A DNA stretch of 64,000 nt, from assembly GCF_963675165.1 (NCBI RefSeq), contig NC_087380.1, forward strand, positions 1,603,803 through 1,667,802, read 5' to 3'. This DNA comes from Halichondria panicea (Eukaryota > Porifera > Demospongiae > Suberitida > Halichondriidae). Numbering within the stretch: the first letter of the stretch is position 1; every line of letters starts with the position of its first letter. Positions 1-12,700 of this stretch are shown here, in pieces. The translations under genes were made by a program, and so were the position numbers. A model generated the notes under the pieces. It worked only from the letters and a program-made list of their open reading frames with translations, ran no database searches and was not told the DNA's origin.

Positions 1-350
1 CCAACTTACTACAGTTTCCAGCTAGATGCAACTGACAATAATATTATAATAGCTTATTATTTTATGCTGTAAGACTATAATCCCAGAAGATCACAGAAAG
101 AGAGAGAAGTTCCATGGGTAGTTATACAGAAGCATGAGCTTAGTTGTAGATATTTAGCTTCAATGATGTCTCCTACTAGATCTATACCTAAAACCAGCAT
201 TCTATATTCAAGTGGCAGTACTGCAAACAAGATTTGATTTGCATCTTTTGCTTTGAGAACTGAATCCATGCCATTGAGAACCTTGAAACTCAAACATAGC
301 ATGCCTAGTTTAAGCTCAGTCTAGGTCTTTCTAGTGACTCTGAGTAGTTG
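1..350. repeat. Dispersed repeat, copy 1
   Basis: The first ~300 bases (cagtttccagctaga..., then cccagaagatcacagaaag and gttccatgggtagt) recur with small indels at about 55590-55890 in the same orientation. No coding potential is visible. The rest of the stretch up to the first gene at 637 shows nothing recognisable except a short motif near 508-605 (ctccagacac...aatcggggctggtgcgag) that is also present near 31765-31812. Confidence 0.6.
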
Positions 351-636
351 CTATAGTATAGCCTCTCTCCTTCTTGCATGTGTAGATCCATCCTGATTTA
401 AGCACTGAGCACCGAGGACTCTCAGTCTCAACTACATAATTTATTTGCAGAACTCTGGTTTTCACATTATTGTAACCACACTGTGGTCATCAACCATGAA
501 TAATATTATTTGTGACCACTATTTACTATCACCCTCATCTTGCCCTCACGATAGGAAGTTCTCCAGACACAATTTTTAATCGGGGCTGGTGCGAGACTAG
601 TGTTCAGTGTTTTCTCTTTTGGCCTATTAACAAAAG

Positions 637-3600
637 ATGTCACTAAAAGCGGCCATTGTGATACTGGTAGTTCTGCTGGTGACCTTGTCAAGTGGTGAGT
701 GGTTGGTGACATACAGCATATCAAATGCGATAAACACTTATACATGTCGATGCAGTCTGTGTATCAAGCTTTAGAGTGTTAAAGGCGTCTCCTACACTGT
801 ACACACACACACAATAAACATTGACACCCCACCTCCCACACACACGCTAGGAGCGGGGCTGGTTCTAAACCTGGACGAGCCCACTCAAGCAATACCGGGC
901 AGTGTGCGACTGAACGTGAACGGATCTCGTACTATAAGCTTGGTGGGGGGAAGCTCGTACGTCATTAGTTGTCAACTCCCCTCTGGCGGCTTCCAACAAT
1001 CACAGGTACGTAAATAGGTGGAGTTTTATATCGTCAGAGTTAGTTAAAGGCACATCATTTCTGATTACGGTGTCTTACATTACACATCACCAGGAGTGTA
1101 TGAAGAGGAGTATGCGACTCCCACGCACATTCCATTCTACATCTAGGACTGATAAATGTGGGCTGGAGGTACAAACCACAACAGACCATGTGCATGATGC
1201 TGATACCACTACACCTACGCACCCACTTAAGATGCGGTTTGATAGTGACGTGGTATGACATACTCATACCGTAACCTGGTTTACACTACAACTGCTACAA
1301 TTGGATACTCCTCTTCATACACTCCTGACATCACATAACACTTCACTGTGGTGTACAAAGCAAATTTCTCATCAGTTTACAACAATTGTTTCCATGTACT
1401 GTAATTTTTTGTACAGAGATCGAAGGAAAATCTATGCTAACAAATGTCATAACTCAGAGGAGGTACGACACGCGTGCCTCGATTAGGCTAATTGCCTCTG
1501 CAATAACGTTGAGCGTGGGCGTAATTATGCCTCGATTATCTACCCACGCTCAACGTTATTGCAGAGGCAATTACAGTAGAACCTCGATTATCCGGCCCTC
1601 CATTATCCGGAACCTCGATTATCCGGCTTGGCAGTTTTCTTTTTAATCAGATTAAATAAAAAAAATGAAAAAAAATGGGCGTGTCCCTCAAATGCGCATG
1701 CGCGTTGCAGCTGTTACCATGGAGACATGCCTGCTTATCTTCTGCGCATGCGCAGACAACCATATGGCACTGCTGTTTATCAATAAAGTGGGTGGATCAA
1801 GGCGTGGTTTGTCTATTCGATTATCCGGCATATTCACTTATCCGGCCTGCTTCTGGAACCAAGGTGTCCGGATAATCGAGGTTCTACTGTAGCTTAATCG
1901 AGGCACGCGTGTCGTACCTCCTCTGGTGAGGATCTACAACTGTAGTAACTACAGACAGTTTTATTCTTGCAACTGTAATGTCCAGAGCTATTCTTGCAAC
2001 TGTGGTGTTATTCTTGCAACTGTAATGTCCAGAGCTATTCTTGCAACTGTGGTGTTATTCTTGCAACTCAATGTCTAGAGCGGAAGTACCTGTCATGTGA
2101 ACAATTACTAACAAGATTCTGGCCCAATTAAACAAATAACCACTAATTGATCTCATTGGTCAACAGCTGTATAGAAAAATATCATACAGCACCAGGCATG
2201 CACAGTTTTCAAATTTTTTGTTTGTTTTTTCATTTGTTCAAGAAAGTAAGTAAAGAGAAAAGAGCCACTCAAAGCAATGACAGAAACACAAAGCTGCTCT
2301 CCAACAAGCTAAGATAGCTAAGCTCCATGGGCGTGGTTTAGATACATTTTATCCAAGAAGAGCTTGCAACTCCAGTAAGGGGCGTCGAATGGTCCCAAGG
2401 AAGCTCTTGAGCATCTGTAGGAGTCGACGTGTTGCTCAACTAGCTCTTTGACGGCTGCAAAATCCGGCATAGTCTTGTTCTTTTTGCAGTCTGCATCGTG
2501 AATTGAATTGTTGCTAGGGGGAGGTCCCTTTATAGTGCTGCGGTCACGTGGTATAAGTTAGATTATGCCACACCTCATTTGGAGGAAGTGCACCCCATAT
2601 ATCCTCTTAGGTGTGGTATATCCTATACATCTTGCAAACAAAGGCTTTGTTCTCGAGTAAGGGCTAGTTTTGCTTACCAGTACATTGAAGGCCATTGCAG
2701 TCTCTCCAGAATCAGGAATAGCAAAATATGTTTGTAATTATACTTTGCCTTGTAGTAGCTGCAAGAAGCTGCAAACTACAAACCAGTTAATGCACCGTTT
2801 TACGCGAGGCATTAACTAGTACATATACAGCTCTGGTAGGTAATCAAAACCTCAATGTTAAGGTAACCAGTGTGTCATCTATGATTGAACCAGAGATAAA
2901 GGAAAGAGAGAGATTGGAAACGGAAGTACCCTCAAATGAACATCCGCTCTTCCTCGCAGTTCAATCGAGGCTATCTTTAGCAAGCCATCTGTAAGGGGTG
3001 TGGCTTGCGAGGTAGCCAAACTGATGCCTATTTCTACACACTGTGGAGAATAAACCACTAGCAGATGTGCTTTTTCTGTACAGCCCACTGATCGATCTAT
3101 AGCTATTTTAGAAGTTACAACCAAGACGCTTATATGTTATAGCAATCAAAAACCCTAAAATATAGCACTTTGAAGCTTATAACTTGACTTGAATGTCTCC
3201 TTTTACTGGGTGTGGTCAGTCATGAGCTCTGACTATACATGGCTTACAGAATAGGCGTGTTATAAATTGCTGAAGGAGATGATGTCTCGAGGAAACACAA
3301 CTTTTTTATTTCGAGCGAGTTACCCGGCAAAAAATGGGACAAAAACGGATGGTTTTCGAGGCCTCTGTGTAGAACCAATGTTAAATTGTCACGTGCATCA
3401 CTTTCAATCTCTCATCCATGATTGACCATACACAAATACTTTACTATAATTGGAAAGCCAAGAATGCAAGCTTGGTGACGACTCTAGCATTTTTATGTTG
3501 TACAGGTTTGGTTTAGGGATGGCTCTGCTGTGGAGATCAGAGTGATGGGCAATAGGACAATGACAGCTGGCGTGTATGCTATATCGGAGAACAGCAACCG

Positions 3601-6600
3601 GTGGGATCTGGTCTTGAATGTGTTTGGCTCTAGCTCCACTGGACGGTATACTTGTCAAAGGATGGACGACCAAGTCTCCCTAGTCATTGGAATGAGTGAG
3701 TGACAACTGTTAAGGAATTAATTTCACATAATTCGCAATCAAAAGAACTGCAAAGAGAGTGAGTATGCGCATGCAATTCGAGTGTTATTCACAATCGATT
3801 AACCTCTCGCATTAATTTGAAACCCGATATATAACAACATCGTAAGTATGTGTATATTCTAGGAGATCATGCAGATAAAACTAGTATATGTAAAGTGCAT
3901 GAAAGTGTATAATTATTATTTACTTGTGTGTTTTGGCCAAAGATCAGCAGATGTTTTGATTTAGGCATATATAGTATCCTATTATCTATTACTTTGTTGT
4001 CCACCACCTCTTAGATCATGTTTGTCATAAATACTGCAATCTGATTGGTTAGAGGAAATGTTCTATCCAATTTAGAAAATCATGTACTTTAATAGAAAAT
4101 CATGTACTTCAATAGAAAATCATGTAGCAAAGATTTGATCAAGATAAGATAATAACCATAATAAAAGTACATAATAATAAGCAATACTTGATGTCAATGA
4201 GTGTTTCTTTGGTATTGTTTCCTTTCTTGCTTGTTCTACTTCTTTACTTGACTTTGGGGGAGCGAATTTCTTGCTTTCTTTGCCACTGGAGCAGTAAGTA
4301 GGTTCTCACTGGCTGTGAAGGAGAGCAAATAGTCTACGAACCTTCGTCTTGCAGGTCAGAGAGAGCAGATAGGAAGGTGGGGCTGGTTGCTGCAGCAGAT
4401 ATGGAGGTGGGGCTGGTTGCTGCAAAGACAGAGTTGGAGGTATGGCTGGTTTGGAAGGAAGCAGGGAAGGATGTGGGCTGGGTCTCAGTACATGTAGTTC
4501 GAAACCGTGTAATAGGCGACTCAAGAAAGCGTTCGGCACAGGAGGAGGCTCAGAATCCATTGTTTGTGCGTTCAAACCATTGTTGTCAGGCGTATGAGCG
4601 TTGTTGCTATGATCTAAAATGCTTAGACACTGTTTAGGAAGTTTCTACGTGATTTAGAAGCCCAAAGGGCGTTCTGTAGAACCCTGAGGACTTCTAAATC
4701 ATGTGGAAACTTCCTAAACAGTGTCTAAGCATTTTAGATCATAGCAACCATGAGTATTTAGCCAATCAGATTTGAATGTTCTTATCTAATCTTTGCTACA
4801 TGATTTTCTAAGTGAAGTACATGATTTTCTATTGAAGTACATGATTTTCTATTGAAGTACATGATTTTCTAAATGGATAGAACATTTCCTCTAACCAATC
4901 AGATTGCAGTATTTATGACAAACATGATTTGTAGTAATACTGCAATCTGATAGGTCACTGAGAGGTCCATTATTTCACTTATGGACCTGAGGTCTTCTAA
5001 GTAGGTCTATTATACTGATTATGCCTACAGGCAAGATGATGTCAAGATTAACTTGTATGGAACATGGCAACATCACACAGTTTATGTTGAAGTCATAGTA
5101 ACGATGATACAGTGCATCATTAAAAATTAATTTTTTTTAAAGTTTTGCGTTCTGCAGTGCCGCTTTGCAGCTTTTATCTCTCTCTTGCAGCTACAATAGC
5201 TAGTGCTCTAGTGCAGAGCTAACTACTATGACAATAGCAACTTTTTATTTGCAATGCGTGATTCTCAAGAAACAGAAACTGCCTTCATCAATGTGAGTTT
5301 TTTTATGTAGACTAGCCAGAGCAAAGCTTTAACGTTGCTTGAGGCTTGTAGAAACTCTTGGTTTCAGAGTCTTCTTTGTGTTAATATAGCCTAGCTTGCT
5401 TAGCACTATTCTAAACCAGTTATAGGCCTCGTCAACGGTCACTATGGAGTTTTGAGACCCTCAGGCCCTTAGTATAGCACCCTCGCTACGCTCGAGATGC
5501 TACAGCCTCGGGCCTTCAGTCTCAAAACCCCATAGAGACCTTGGACTCAGTCTATAACTATTATATGGAAATAATTATGTGTTCTGCACTGTGTGTATAC
5601 TGCATCGGGTTGTTTTGTTTGAGACACTGCGGCTGTTTTGGCAATTGTGCGTAATCAATTATGTTATTGTGTTGAGTAGTCTACATGCATGCATACGTAC
5701 CACCAAGAGTAGCTATACAATAGAGAGAGAGTATCAAACGTAGGCATACTGTGCATCATGCAGATGTATGCGGAGAGTAACGTGACTTCCGCATACATAC
5801 ATCTGATATAACCAAAATTAGTGTTTGCTACATATATAGAATAACCACAAAAACTGGCCCCCAGACAATATAGCCTGACCCAGAGCAAAGGAAGTTGCAT
5901 GGTCACATTGTCAATTAATCTTCTTGTAATTTCCAATTCCTACAGTAAATGCACAGAAACCATAGAAGGAACCCCAACCTACCCAACCCACTGACTCATT
6001 TCATTTTTGCATTCCCTAATCATTCTTGAGTGTTTATCTTAAAACTATCGTTGCTACACCTGCTACATTAAGACAGGAGTCAAAGAAACAAGGAAAGTGC
6101 AGCAACAACTTGTTTGTGGCTAATTTAGTTTTTGGCTCATTGCTCCGAGTTTGACTATTCTATTTACTTTATAGTATCACTGAGTGTTGTTAGTATCATT
6201 TCCTACTAGTATAAAAGGCTATGACCGTTTGCAGCTTTTTGGCTTAGCTATATAGGATAGCTACTTTTCTCTGCAAGTTTCCATATATCTTTTTTCTGTC
6301 TTCGTGCACACACATTCTTCCGTAAACATTTTGATATGTGACCAACTTCCTCTGCCCAGAGGAGGTTGGTCACATATATCACATGTGCTTCAGTAATTAA
6401 CAATCCATGTTTAACCCCCCCCCCCTCTGAGAGCTTTAACAGAAGCATGAACATACATGTAAAGAATAGCTAGCTTACCAACTTAAAATTGACTATGGAA
6501 ATAGGAGACTTACTATAGGTGGTTACCCAATTCTCCCAATTCTCTGGTCAGATAATTAAGGCAGTTCCTCACAATTTATTCTTTTCTTTCAACCCCTCCA

Positions 6601-6668
6601 ACACACACACACACACACGCACACACACACACACACCATACACACACACACACGCACGCACGCACACA

Positions 6669-6725
<57 letters not shown>

Positions 6726-9700
6726 CTATCTATTTAATGCCTTGTGCTAATTCTACAGTGGTTTTCCTTACCTTTGCAGGCTATACTGCAAGAGCACTGC
6801 AACCACAATGTAGTAAATATAGTATTTTGGTTGGCTTCTGTTATGATTGTTAGTAACAAGCCAACAAAATTACTTGCTATGGCCTGCAAAATGCAAACTG
6901 TAACTGGTTTTAATTTGGCAATTTCAAAACTGCCAAATTAGTGGACTTAATTGCTGTAGTAGTCTAAGACGTCAAATTAAAAATCGCCAAATTCTAATAG
7001 CTCACTCGCCAAATAATTATAATAGCCGCTAAATGTTCCAGGTGTCTCATATTTTGTCTGACTGAAGTGATGGTAGCTCTGATGGTAGCTCAGCTAACTT
7101 GTTGCTTGTTCATTGTGGCAAAATGATATGAGCTAAAACTTGTATGTATAGCTATAGGGAGCGGAGGGCCTATATTTACTAGGCTCAAAATTGGATATTT
7201 CCGAAAGCAGTTTGTTGACCTCAAGCATTATAATTATAGAAGGAGTGCTGTGAAAGTAGAGTAGTAACCCCTTGAGTTGTGTGAAAAGTCTGCAATAGCC
7301 AGTATTTTACTCATCATTGATTTTTGTGATGTGTGGTGAACTAAAATAACACAGACAGGTAATCACTACATTGTGGTTGCAGTGCTCTTGGAGTATAGCC
7401 TGCAAAGGTATGGAAAACCACTGTAAGAACCAAAATTAGAGGTTAATGATTGTTTTGTGCTTGCCACCTATAGAAGAACCACATAGACCCATCCCCATTA
7501 TCAGATACTACCACCACAAAACCTGGCCCAGACAATACCCTTATAAATTAAGCCTCCCTCAAGGTCAGATTTAGTTTACACAAGTACACAGCCATGCACA
7601 AGCTAAGTTGAAGTATTACAGCAGCCTATATATCAAGTCTAAGATAAGTTCTATACTTTATGTCAGCATTACCTCAAATGTGAATATAGCTTACAATCAG
7701 CATGGCCCCAAGTGAATAGCTTCCAATAATTATTCAGTATACTAGTTGTTCTGAATGCAACAGATGAATGGGGAGGGTTGGTGCACCGTTAAAGCATAGA
7801 TAGAAGAGGAAGGGGATTGGAAACGAATCACGTGTGCCGAACACTCCTTGTCTGCCGGAAGCATGCATAGATCGAAGAGGGAAGTGATCACTATACTTAG
7901 AAAAAATTTGCATATTCAAGCTTTGAAGTGGCCACTGCTAATGAGGTGTCTATCCAACTAAGAAACCTGCTAGCAGGTCACTATCTGAGTTAGTGACCTG
8001 CTAGCAGGGCTCTAACTAGTACCCACAGGTTTCTAACTAAAACCACAGATGCATGAAATAATTAAATTCAGACAGATTACAATCAGCACAAAATTACAAA
8101 TTGATTGTTATATTACTTCCACGCCTTCCATTCTCTTTGAGGTGGCGCTGTAACCCACAAATTAGTTGGTATAAAGTGTTAGGAGGGTAAGGTTGTTTAC
8201 ATCTTTGTTTCCTTACTTCTAAAACAAATCTTGAAAGCCAAAAATTCATTTCTGCCGAGGTGCTGAATGCGTTTTCTCCAGCTAGTAGTGCTTTATTTCT
8301 TGACATAGCCCAGTCAATCCATAACGTGACAGCCCATTGTGTACAACTCTTAGTTTTTTGCGGAATGCTGATATTTTTGTTTTTTTGGGGAAGCGTAACG
8401 AGAAACTGTAGCTGTAGTAGAGACAGCAGTGACAGCAGTGGTGGAAGTAGTACCAGTAGTGGAGTCAAAGCTTGCAGTTTGAGAACTGGTTATAGCAGCA
8501 TCAATTAAATAGTCGACTTGAGTGAGCAAATCATCACTTATCGGAGTGAAATCCAATAGATTTTCTTCAAATTGGTTTAAATACTCGTTAGTTTGTTGCG
8601 TTGACAGGGCCTTGTAGGGATCGCCCATTTGGGAGCTGGTCACTTGTATTCCACCAACGATACGGTCATCTGGTTCATCAAAAAGTGACTCCCAATTAAG
8701 TCTGATGGGGTGCTCCACTCTCCAACTACAAAAGGTGCATCCAGGACCAGTACAGTCGTGGTACAGTGAGCTAAAATCTTTGGGCTCTCTAAATTTGAAA
8801 GACATCTCTTTTTACTAGCTTGAAACTCTCTTTTTGCATGAAACTAATCTCATTATACGCATTTTCTAAGCGAGATAGACCATGTGTAGTACGGCTTCTT
8901 AGCTGGATAGTAACCCTCGGGATTAGTGGCTTCTGCAAGTCACTAATTGTCCTGGCTGCGCCTCGGGTCAATTAGTGACTTGCCTCAGCCACTACACTCC
9001 CTCAGGTTTACTATCCAGCTAAGAAACCTACTACACATGGTCTAACTAATACTTATACTTCCTCAAAATAAAAATTGTGTTCCAGCCAGCTGATTTCGAG
9101 TATATGGTTTTCTAGTTCTCAAGAATGGCTTTCTAGCTCAGGTCTACATTTGCACTGTACAATGGAAAGTATAGTGCTCCGGCTCCATTTCAGAGTAAGT
9201 GGTGTTGAACTGTTTGTTAATAATAAATAATAATTAATTACTTTCCATTTACTTTCTTTCCTTTTCATGTAAATGCAGGTAGGTTTAAGGAAGCTTTTAA
9301 GACTGTTTTGACAGAGAGTACATAGATTCAAAGCTTCATCACCAGAGGAAGCAGTTGCCTTCAACACAGCTTCTGCGTTGATAGTTTTGTTGGAGGGTTC
9401 TGAACATAGTGTGATGGTTCGGGATTTTACTGTGAAATTCTACTCAGAATTGAAGTCGTGACACTCTGCAGCATCATTTAATTATCATGCACAGTTAAAT
9501 TTATAGAATTGAACAATTATTTATCACAGTTAAGAATTGAACATGTGAACAATTGATTTCTCTATACAATATTATGCTGCCTTCTTTTGGGAAGGGGTTA
9601 TTCTCATCACCTAGCTGCAATGGTCGTCTTCTGTTGTCTTTCAGCAGTTGCCTCTAATTGTTGCACATGTGCTGTTGATCACCCGAAGAGCCTGTGTTCT

Positions 9701-12700
9701 TAGCAAATTCACTAACATTCGGGTTCTCGTTGGATTTACCCCTCTGTCTTTGTTGGCCAATTTAACGGGGTCCTGGCACAACCTGTTGCTGATGACTCCA
9801 GGTACGTATTGTGAACAGATATCTAACCATCTCCACAAATGACCTCACTGCAGGTATTGTTATAAAAGTATAGTGTGGGCAATAATCAGTACAGCATGCT
9901 TACCAGCAATCCTAAATTCATTCTTTCGTGAATGACGATTCAAAATTTTCACGGCATTTCTGTAAGTGCAAACAAAGACAATGCAAAACTTCAAATACTC
10001 CTCTAACAGTATATTAGCAGAATATATTCAACTAGCCCTTTTTAGAGATGAAAAAAGGAGACAAAAAACACTCCTGAAATACTTTATTAGTATGAAAGTT
10101 TCACTTGTATCATTCAAAAAGTAATACTTACGCAAAGCACTAGGACCCAAGTATACAGTTTGACACAAGTACAAACTGCAAATCGGCTTTACGTACATAT
10201 GTGCTAGAGGGAGACATAATTTTGACTATCACCTTACCCTACAAAACTGGCCTATTATTCTGCTTCAACTCTACTGAAGTGAGTTTCTAACTTACCAGGT
10301 ATGAATACAGTTAAGCCACGGACATCTGGCCTAACCCAGAAGTCTAAGTTAGACTCTAACAACGTCTGCAAGAACTGAGTCAGAGAAAATCTTTGTTACA
10401 ATCCCGCCAGAACGTGATTACGTAACAAGGCAAGGAGTGTTTCAACGGATATCATTGAAATTGTCGTTCGTTTCCAATCCCTCCCTTTTCTATCTATGGT
10501 TAAAGACTCTTTAACCCATCATTCTCGACTCTCAAGGTCGGGCATCTGTTTGCCTTTTCTACCTGTATGGTTTTATGCTGTTTGCTCTTTTGTTCCTTTT
10601 TTTTTCTTTTGCTCGCCTAACTAGATAGGATAATACAAGGTATCAAGGATCCACCACTATAATATTAGGACATCAGATGCCAACCTTTTTAAAGATTAAT
10701 TTAAGTGAGCATTCCGTTTGAGCTAGTAACGCAAACAGTTGACACAATTTATCCCACACAAATGATACTTTTTGTATACCCTCAAACGCACACACACACA
10801 CACACAGGCAACCCAGTGGCCATTGCTACTGTTCCCACCCTCTCCCTCACTCTTGGCAGTCAAACCCTTTTTCATGCCTTGATAACCTTTGTGTCAGGTT
10901 CCCCACATCCTACTATGGAACAGATCACATGGACAGTGAATGGAGCTCCCTCAACCGTCACTGGCCACGTCTTCCAACTGCCCCTCAATATTAACTGGGA
11001 CCACGCAGGACTGTATGTGTGTAGTGTCACCACTGCTCAAGGAGCTGCTACCGCTGAGTTCACAGTCACTGTCAATGGTAAGTCTTAGCACATAAATGAT
11101 TGTTGCCAGTGGGTGGCTTCTCTGTATGTATATAAGGAGGCGGCTGTACGATACTGTACTGGGTGCCTTATTTCTAACGTGATGCTAGCTATACAACCTC
11201 CCCTCTCAGTGCAACCCCAGGTGACCCTGTCCCCCGCGACTGTACCCCCGGTAGAGAAAGGCGGCTCCTTCACACTGACCTGTGCTGACCGTGAGGGTAC
11301 ACCCCCTCCAACCTTTGAATGGAGTAGAGACAATCAAGTCATCTCAGGTACCCTCCATCCTCCTAGCAGATCAATTTATATACTTGTACACTGTATTAGT
11401 ACACTGTATCAGTACACACAATTCTGTTGCCTCTTTTATGTAGTAAATAGGCCTAAGAGGTGGTTATTTTTTTCCCAGTGGTAGTTGTTTTTGTCTAGTA
11501 AGAGGTATTGGAACCGAACAATTTTGTGTGAAACATTCCGCGTTTTAGAGTGTGACAAAAACTATGAAGGATTATATTTATAGTCAGTATCAAGGCCCCC
11601 GTAGTGCGTCTAAAAGTATACTAGAAGGACTATACTGCAAACGTTTATAAACAGTACATAGCATGAAGCCATTCTATATAGCACTTAATAACTAAGTCGA
11701 GCGATGTCCTTGCTGTTTCGGCTTCACAGCAGGGAAAGAGAAAAGTTGACATAGTTGACAGTTCAAGCTAAGTCAACGAAAAGAGACTATTTTTAAGACA
11801 ACGGACTTAGAGCCGCTAGTACCAACCACCACTGACCAGTGTGGGGCATATCTAATTAAATGCGTGTATACCGTATAGCGAGTATATTTCGAGAGGACAC
11901 ATTTTTACAGAAAGACCATTACAGTAGAACCTCGCTAATCCGGACAAAATGGCAAACTGAAAAAGAGGAGGGGCTGTCAGTAGAATGGATTACTGCGCAT
12001 GCGCAATGTAAATTGCTTACGTGAGCTGAATCAGCAATAATTTTACTGATAAACTGTCAAGACAATGGCCACTGCAAAGAAAACGAAAAGAGAGCTCACA
12101 AGACTCACTGTATTGGAGAGAAAGTTGAGATAAAGACTATTCTAGCTAGCAGCTTCCCTTCTGGCCACAGTAATATTATAATACATGTACAAAAGTGTAT
12201 TCGTTAATGATATTCATAATCAATTAATGACATCTGTTAATCTGGAAATTTCATGTATTCGGATGGGGTCTGGTTCCGCTCTATTCGGATTAGCGAGGTT
12301 CTACTGTAGAAAAGTTTTCGTGGTTTTAATTTTCGCGGAATAGCAGCCTTTTTTGCAGCATGCATGCAATATTAAATTTGTGGGTATAAATGTTTGCGGT
12401 ACATGCTTATAAGCAAAAACTGCGAACATTTTATACCTGCTACATATACAGGAGTTATAGAAGTTACCCCTCTCCCCCTCTCCTCGTGTAGGTGATGGTT
12501 CTCGTGTGCTCGTGACTGCCTCTGTTGAAGATGTTAGCTCCACCCTCACCATAATGTCAGTAGAGCTTGGTGATGCTGGGAGCTACAGTTGCACTGGGGC
12601 CAATGGAGCCGGAGCATCCACACGGCGCACTGACGTCATTGTGTTGTGTGAGTTGCTCATCTGTAGTAGTGGTCCATCACTATCAGTGCATACAATCACG

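Noticed and set aside
6519-6737. Open frame rich in His-Thr across the CA repeat
   Set aside because: Produced by the (CA)n microsatellite; no splice context or domain.
8260-8508. Plus-strand open frame opposite the Crypton relic
   Set aside because: Shadow of the minus-strand coding sequence; Ser-rich part mirrors the Thr-rich stretch.
9641-9842. Open frames on both strands near 9.7 kb
   Set aside because: No recognisable domain; lies 5' of the Crypton relic on the minus strand but no link in frame could be shown.
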